A program made the position numbers and the translations under genes. Positions 6,163-8,764 of a stretch of 8,764 nt of DNA are shown here, piece by piece. The stretch's first letter is position 1. Every line of letters starts with the position of its first letter. The notes under the pieces are model-generated. The model had not been told where the DNA came from. It saw only the letters and a list, made by a program, of their open reading frames with translations, and made no database searches. Origin of the DNA: Kiritimatiellia bacterium (GTDB lineage: Bacteria > Verrucomicrobiota > Kiritimatiellia > RFP12 > UBA1067); contig CAJGDE010000079.1 of assembly GCA_904502135.1 (NCBI GenBank), positions 1 through 8,764 of the forward strand, read 5' to 3'.

Positions 6163-7752
6163 TCAGACAACGACCTCCCAGCCATTGCGGCAGTAATCTC
6201 GCTTAAGAGGAATCCCGCGGCCGGTGCCGTTTGCAAATTCCATCTTTACGGGATCCCAGTCGAAACCGGTATCATAGACGTAGCTCATATTGCAAAGCTG
6301 ACAGAGAACAGCTCCGCGCGCTCCTACTTCGGCAGGGGAGATTGTCGGCTTGCGGGAGATTGCGCACTCAACAAAATTGAGCACCTGGTTCTTGCTCTTG
6401 TAAAGCTGAACCGGCGCAGTGTCGAGAGAGTAAATGCGCTTGATGGCGGCAATAGCGCCCTCAAGACCTTCATCCTTCTTAACAGAAGCCGCAGTTCCGT
6501 AATCAGCGCCCGTGTAGCCGGCCTTAAGAACACAGCCCTCAAGCTGACCTAACTTATCAATCGTCTTACGCACCTCTGGAGAAGGCTTAACGGCAGCGCC
6601 TTCCCACACGGCGATCTTGCCACGATTGACGGCGACAACGCCCTTTGTTCCGTAGAAAACCGTTCCCCAGACACCGAAAGGTCCATGGTAAAGTTCAACA
6701 TCGCCGTATGGCTTTTTGAAGAGCATCTTCATGCCATATTGACGGCGGCCGCCATGGTAAAGATTAGTAGAGTGAGGTTCGGTCGACGGGATTATGCGGT
6801 AAGGCCCGGACTTATCCATATCAAGACCCCACTGAGCAATATCAAGATGATGCGCGCCCCAGTCGCCATTGTAACCAAGACCGATTTCATCGTCAAAGCG
6901 CCAGAACATCGGATACCAGCAGTGAACGCCAGGCATTTTCGCATTCTTGTAATCGGCTGGCGCGAGCCTGTTAGAGTATGGCCTATACTTTGACGGACCA
7001 AGCCACATATCCCAATCAAGATTCGGATTGGGCTTGCTTTCCTCAGCCGCCTTTTCAGGATCTTCAAAGAATCTGAGCGGATGTGAAGGCCCACCAAGCT
7101 TCTTGCCGGCGATACCATAGTTGGCATCCACATAAAGAACGTCGCCGATGAAACCGTTTCTTACGACCATAGCGGCCGTTCTAAAGACATCCCAGCTGCG
7201 CTGCATGGAACCGCACTGGAAAATGCGGCCGTACTTCTTTTGGGCTTCGATGATTTTACGGGACTCGTCAACATTGTAGGTAAGGGGCTTTTCGCAGTAG
7301 ACGTCCTTGCCGCTCTTCATCGCCTCAACAGCGATATATGTGTGCCAATGATCAGGCGTAGCAATGCATACGAGATCGATCGTGGGATCGGCCAAAACTT
7401 CACGGAAGTCAGTTGTATGGCGGCACGGCGGCTGTTCGACGGAGTTCTTTTTGTACTCCATGTCAACATGATTTGCGCCAGTTTTAGCGCGGACCTTGTC
7501 GCAATCGCACACCATAGTCACGCGGCAGAGATCAGGAAGATGAAAACATGTCTTTTCGGAACCCCAGCCCTTCTTTGCGCCGACGAACTGCGGAAGAAGA
7601 GCCGTCCACATCTGCATGCCGTAGCCGATAAGAGCGACATTGAGCTTTTCGCCCTTTTCGCGCGCTCTAAGAGGCACATTGCCCGAAGCGCAACCTGAAA
7701 GCACGGTCGCTGCTGCTGATCCGAATAAAAAGTTTCTTCTATTGAGTTTCAT
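6163..7752 (-). CDS. Gfo/Idh/MocA family oxidoreductase, Tat-exported lipoprotein
   Basis: The 529-residue protein starts with a twin-arginine signal (NRRNFLFGSA, Arg5-Arg6) followed by a lipobox LSGC with Cys21, so it is predicted to be exported folded and lipid-anchored. The Rossmann domain follows: NVALIGYGMQM (38-48), CIATPDHWH (129-137) and the family's EKP motif at 154-156. The C-terminal sheet domain contains GDWGAHHLDIAQWGLDMD (296-313), with the His-His-x-x-Asp expected at the active site. The likely reaction is NAD(P)-linked oxidation or reduction of a sugar hydroxyl; an exported member would need a tightly held, self-recycled cofactor, as in glucose-fructose oxidoreductase. The ATG at 7752 is fixed by AAGGAG seven nt upstream and by the Tat signal. 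It lies 55 bp after the DUF1080 gene, a pairing that fits 3-keto-glycoside chemistry. The exact substrate is unknown. Confidence 0.93.
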   Translation of the reverse strand: MKLNRRNFLFGSAAATVLSGCASGNVPLRAREKGEKLNVALIGYGMQMWTALLPQFVGAKKGWGSEKTCFHLPDLCRVTMVCDCDKVRAKTGANHVDMEYKKNSVEQPPCRHTTDFREVLADPTIDLVCIATPDHWHTYIAVEAMKSGKDVYCEKPLTYNVDESRKIIEAQKKYGRIFQCGSMQRSWDVFRTAAMVVRNGFIGDVLYVDANYGIAGKKLGGPSHPLRFFEDPEKAAEESKPNPNLDWDMWLGPSKYRPYSNRLAPADYKNAKMPGVHCWYPMFWRFDDEIGLGYNGDWGAHHLDIAQWGLDMDKSGPYRIIPSTEPHSTNLYHGGRRQYGMKMLFKKPYGDVELYHGPFGVWGTVFYGTKGVVAVNRGKIAVWEGAAVKPSPEVRKTIDKLGQLEGCVLKAGYTGADYGTAASVKKDEGLEGAIAAIKRIYSLDTAPVQLYKSKNQVLNFVECAISRKPTISPAEVGARGAVLCQLCNMSYVYDTGFDWDPVKMEFANGTGRGIPLKRDYCRNGWEVVV

Positions 7753-7759
7753 TTGATTG

Positions 7760-7765
7760 CTCCTT
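7760..7765 (-). promoter_or_regulatory. Shine-Dalgarno of the Gfo/Idh gene
   Basis: AAGGAG sits seven nt before the ATG at 7752 and decides this start, which begins the Tat signal. The rest of the 55-bp gap is AT-rich and holds no convincing terminator or promoter, so the gene is probably co-transcribed with the DUF1080 gene. Confidence 0.8.
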
Positions 7766-7807
7766 GTTTCGATATTAAAGTTTACAGTATTAAAATAAAC
7801 AGATTTA

Positions 7808-8530
7808 TCAAAGTTCTTTAATGCGGATGTTCTTGAACATTACAACGCCCGGAGCGAACTTTGTTCCTTTCTTAGGACGTTTCTGGAAATGAACCTGAAG
7901 GCCTATAAAACCGCTCTTATCGAGATCATCTTCCATATCGACAACGAGATTACCGTTGAGATACGTCTTTATGTTCGAGCCGCGGCAGACGACACGCATT
8001 TCATTCCAGTCTTCTTTCTTGAAAGATGCCTTGGCGGCATCAAGACGCGCCTTAGGCGTAATATCCGTGTCGAGCCAAATCTTCCCATTCACATAGCCGC
8101 GTCTTTCCTCATCGTAAATTCGGCCTGTTGACGAACCGTTTGGAGTGATTTCGGCCTGATAGCCATATACAAGACGGCGCGGAGGAAACCGCGAAAGCTT
8201 ATCGGTCGAACGAAACTGAACGCCAGAATTTCCGTTAAAGATTTTAAAATCAACCTTCAAATCAAAATCGGCGTAATTTTTATCGGTAACGAGAAACGTA
8301 TTAATCCCGATTATGCTAGGAACACCCCTTCCGACAATACATCCATCCTCTACAGTAAAACGATTCTCGCCGCCCTTAATAGACCAGCCATTGAGAGTCT
8401 TGCCGTCGAAAATAGATGTGTAACCGTCAGAATCGGCTTTTGTTGAAGCAAAAGAAGCGATAGACATAACCGCAGCTATCGAAACAGCGATTGTTGTTCG
8501 CACGAACGCAGTATTGTTTATGAACGACAT
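7808..8530 (-). CDS. Secreted DUF1080 protein (3-keto-glycoside hydrolase/lyase family)
   Basis: The 240-residue protein is one full DUF1080 domain behind a signal peptide (about 1-29, hydrophobic core TTIAVSIAAVMSIASFA). Family motifs run in order: SIFDGKTLNGW (39-49), FTVEDGCIVGRG (58-69), YADFDLKVDFKI (86-97), NSGVQFRS (101-108), YGYQAEI (122-128), DWNEMRVVCRG (174-184), KTYLNG (188-193) and GFIGLQVH (207-214). The fold is a concanavalin-like sandwich. Studied relatives cleave glycosides already oxidised at C3, working with Gfo/Idh/MocA oxidoreductases, and one is encoded directly downstream here. The start at 8530 is supported by AAGGAG five nt upstream. It is the first gene after a promoter-like site and a large hairpin, so it probably opens the transcription unit. 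Family assignment is confident; substrate and lyase-versus-hydrolase action cannot be told from sequence. Confidence 0.93.
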   Translation of the reverse strand: MSFINNTAFVRTTIAVSIAAVMSIASFASTKADSDGYTSIFDGKTLNGWSIKGGENRFTVEDGCIVGRGVPSIIGINTFLVTDKNYADFDLKVDFKIFNGNSGVQFRSTDKLSRFPPRRLVYGYQAEITPNGSSTGRIYDEERRGYVNGKIWLDTDITPKARLDAAKASFKKEDWNEMRVVCRGSNIKTYLNGNLVVDMEDDLDKSGFIGLQVHFQKRPKKGTKFAPGVVMFKNIRIKEL

Positions 8531-8535
8531 TTGTT

Positions 8536-8541
8536 CTCCTT
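8536..8541 (-). promoter_or_regulatory. Shine-Dalgarno of the DUF1080 gene
   Basis: AAGGAG lies five nt before the ATG at 8530, a standard spacing that fixes the start. Confidence 0.8.
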
Positions 8542-8572
8542 GAAATAAGAATTAATTTATCTAAAACAAAAA

Positions 8573-8591
8573 CATTATATCAAAAATAATG
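8573..8591 (-). promoter_or_regulatory. Promoter -10 box overlapping a 6-bp inverted repeat
   Basis: TATAAT (8579-8574 on the minus strand) is a perfect -10 hexamer and would give a leader of about 36 nt for the DUF1080 gene. No good -35 is visible. The -10 is embedded in CATTAT-N7-ATAATG, an inverted repeat that could be an operator, although AT-rich sequence makes chance matches common. Confidence 0.45.
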
Positions 8592-8634
8592 TGATTATGG
8601 TTAGCCGTTTCTTACAAAAAATGTAGGGTGACAA

Positions 8635-8685
8635 GACAAAGTAAATGCGACTGCCCGCGAAGCGGGGAGTCGCATTTACTTTGTC
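8635..8685. terminator. 51-nt near-perfect hairpin, probable bidirectional terminator
   Basis: Arms of 18 nt (8635-8652 and 8668-8685) pair perfectly. After one G/G mismatch, a CCCGC/GCGGG stem closes on a GAA loop. The outer arm is A-rich on the left and T-rich on the right (ATTTACTTT after the GC core), so it could end transcription from either side, though the T-run is interrupted. It separates this locus from whatever lies to the right. A small palindromic repeat element is the alternative. Confidence 0.7.
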
Positions 8686-8694
8686 ATTCTGCCT

Positions 8695-8744
8695 GGTTGC
8701 ATTGAATCTGCCTTATCCATAGGGGTTGCATTAACTCTGCCTTA
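8695..8744. repeat. Direct repeat of about 21 bp at 29-bp period
   Basis: GGTTGCATTGAATCTGCCTTA at 8695-8715 recurs at 8724-8744 as GGTTGCATTAACTCTGCCTTA, with 19 of 21 positions the same. Only two full copies are visible before the window ends. A partial echo (CATTCTGCCT) comes just before the first. The function is unknown. Confidence 0.65.
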
Positions 8745-8760
8745 AAGCAAATAACCCTAT
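8719..8760. repeat. Imperfect inverted repeat at the right edge
   Basis: ATAGGGGTT (8719-8727) can pair with AACCCTAT (8753-8760) with one bulged G, around a 25-nt loop holding the second direct-repeat copy. The stem is short and may be chance. Confidence 0.3.
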
Positions 8761-8764
8761 AATC

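Overview
The window looks like chromosomal DNA from a polysaccharide-degrading member of the Planctomycetes-Verrucomicrobia-Chlamydiae group. A Kiritimatiellota, Lentisphaerota or Verrucomicrobiota relative is the best guess. The guess rests on the gene mix: exported DUF1080 and Tat-type Gfo/Idh/MocA proteins, a DUF2341-LamG protein, an NPCBM-GH27 enzyme, a DUF4838 protein and a BspA-like leucine-rich-repeat protein. No rRNA or housekeeping marker is present, so the taxonomy is inference. No transporter, regulator, tRNA, CRISPR array or transposase gene is visible.

All six well-supported genes lie on the minus strand, so transcription reads from right to left. From the right edge: (a) 8542-8764 is non-coding and holds a 29-bp-period direct repeat, a 51-nt almost perfect hairpin and a TATAAT promoter-like site overlapping an inverted repeat. 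(b) 7808-8530 encodes an exported DUF1080 (3-keto-glycoside hydrolase/lyase family) protein. (c) 6163-7752 encodes a Gfo/Idh/MocA oxidoreductase with a twin-arginine lipoprotein signal. (d) 6026-6162 is a spacer with a well-placed Shine-Dalgarno and ATG in the wrong frame, followed by a run of ten G. (e) 4847-6025 encodes a secreted DUF2341-LamG protein. (f) 4769-4846 holds two 39-bp tandem palindromic units with different but self-complementary stems. (g) 2720-4753 encodes a GH27 alpha-galactosidase with NPCBM and Ig-like modules. (h) 897-2684 encodes a DUF4838 (GH67-like) protein. (i) 1-900 encodes the N-terminal 300 residues of a BspA-like leucine-rich-repeat protein that starts at a GTG overlapping the previous stop and runs off the left edge.

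Every product carries a signal peptide, so this is an exported glycan-processing locus without a SusC/SusD pair in view. The DUF1080 and Gfo/Idh/MocA pair suggests oxidation of a glycosidic sugar at C3 followed by cleavage of the keto-glycoside. The GH27 enzyme would remove alpha-linked galactose (or alpha-N-acetylgalactosamine). The DUF4838 protein may act on a uronic-acid or related linkage. The DUF2341-LamG and leucine-rich-repeat proteins probably bind glycan or surfaces. The shared substrate is inferred, not shown.

The most unusual feature is the G10 tract upstream of the DUF2341-LamG gene. One G fewer would fuse a strong upstream start to the gene, which suggests phase variation or a homopolymer sequencing error.
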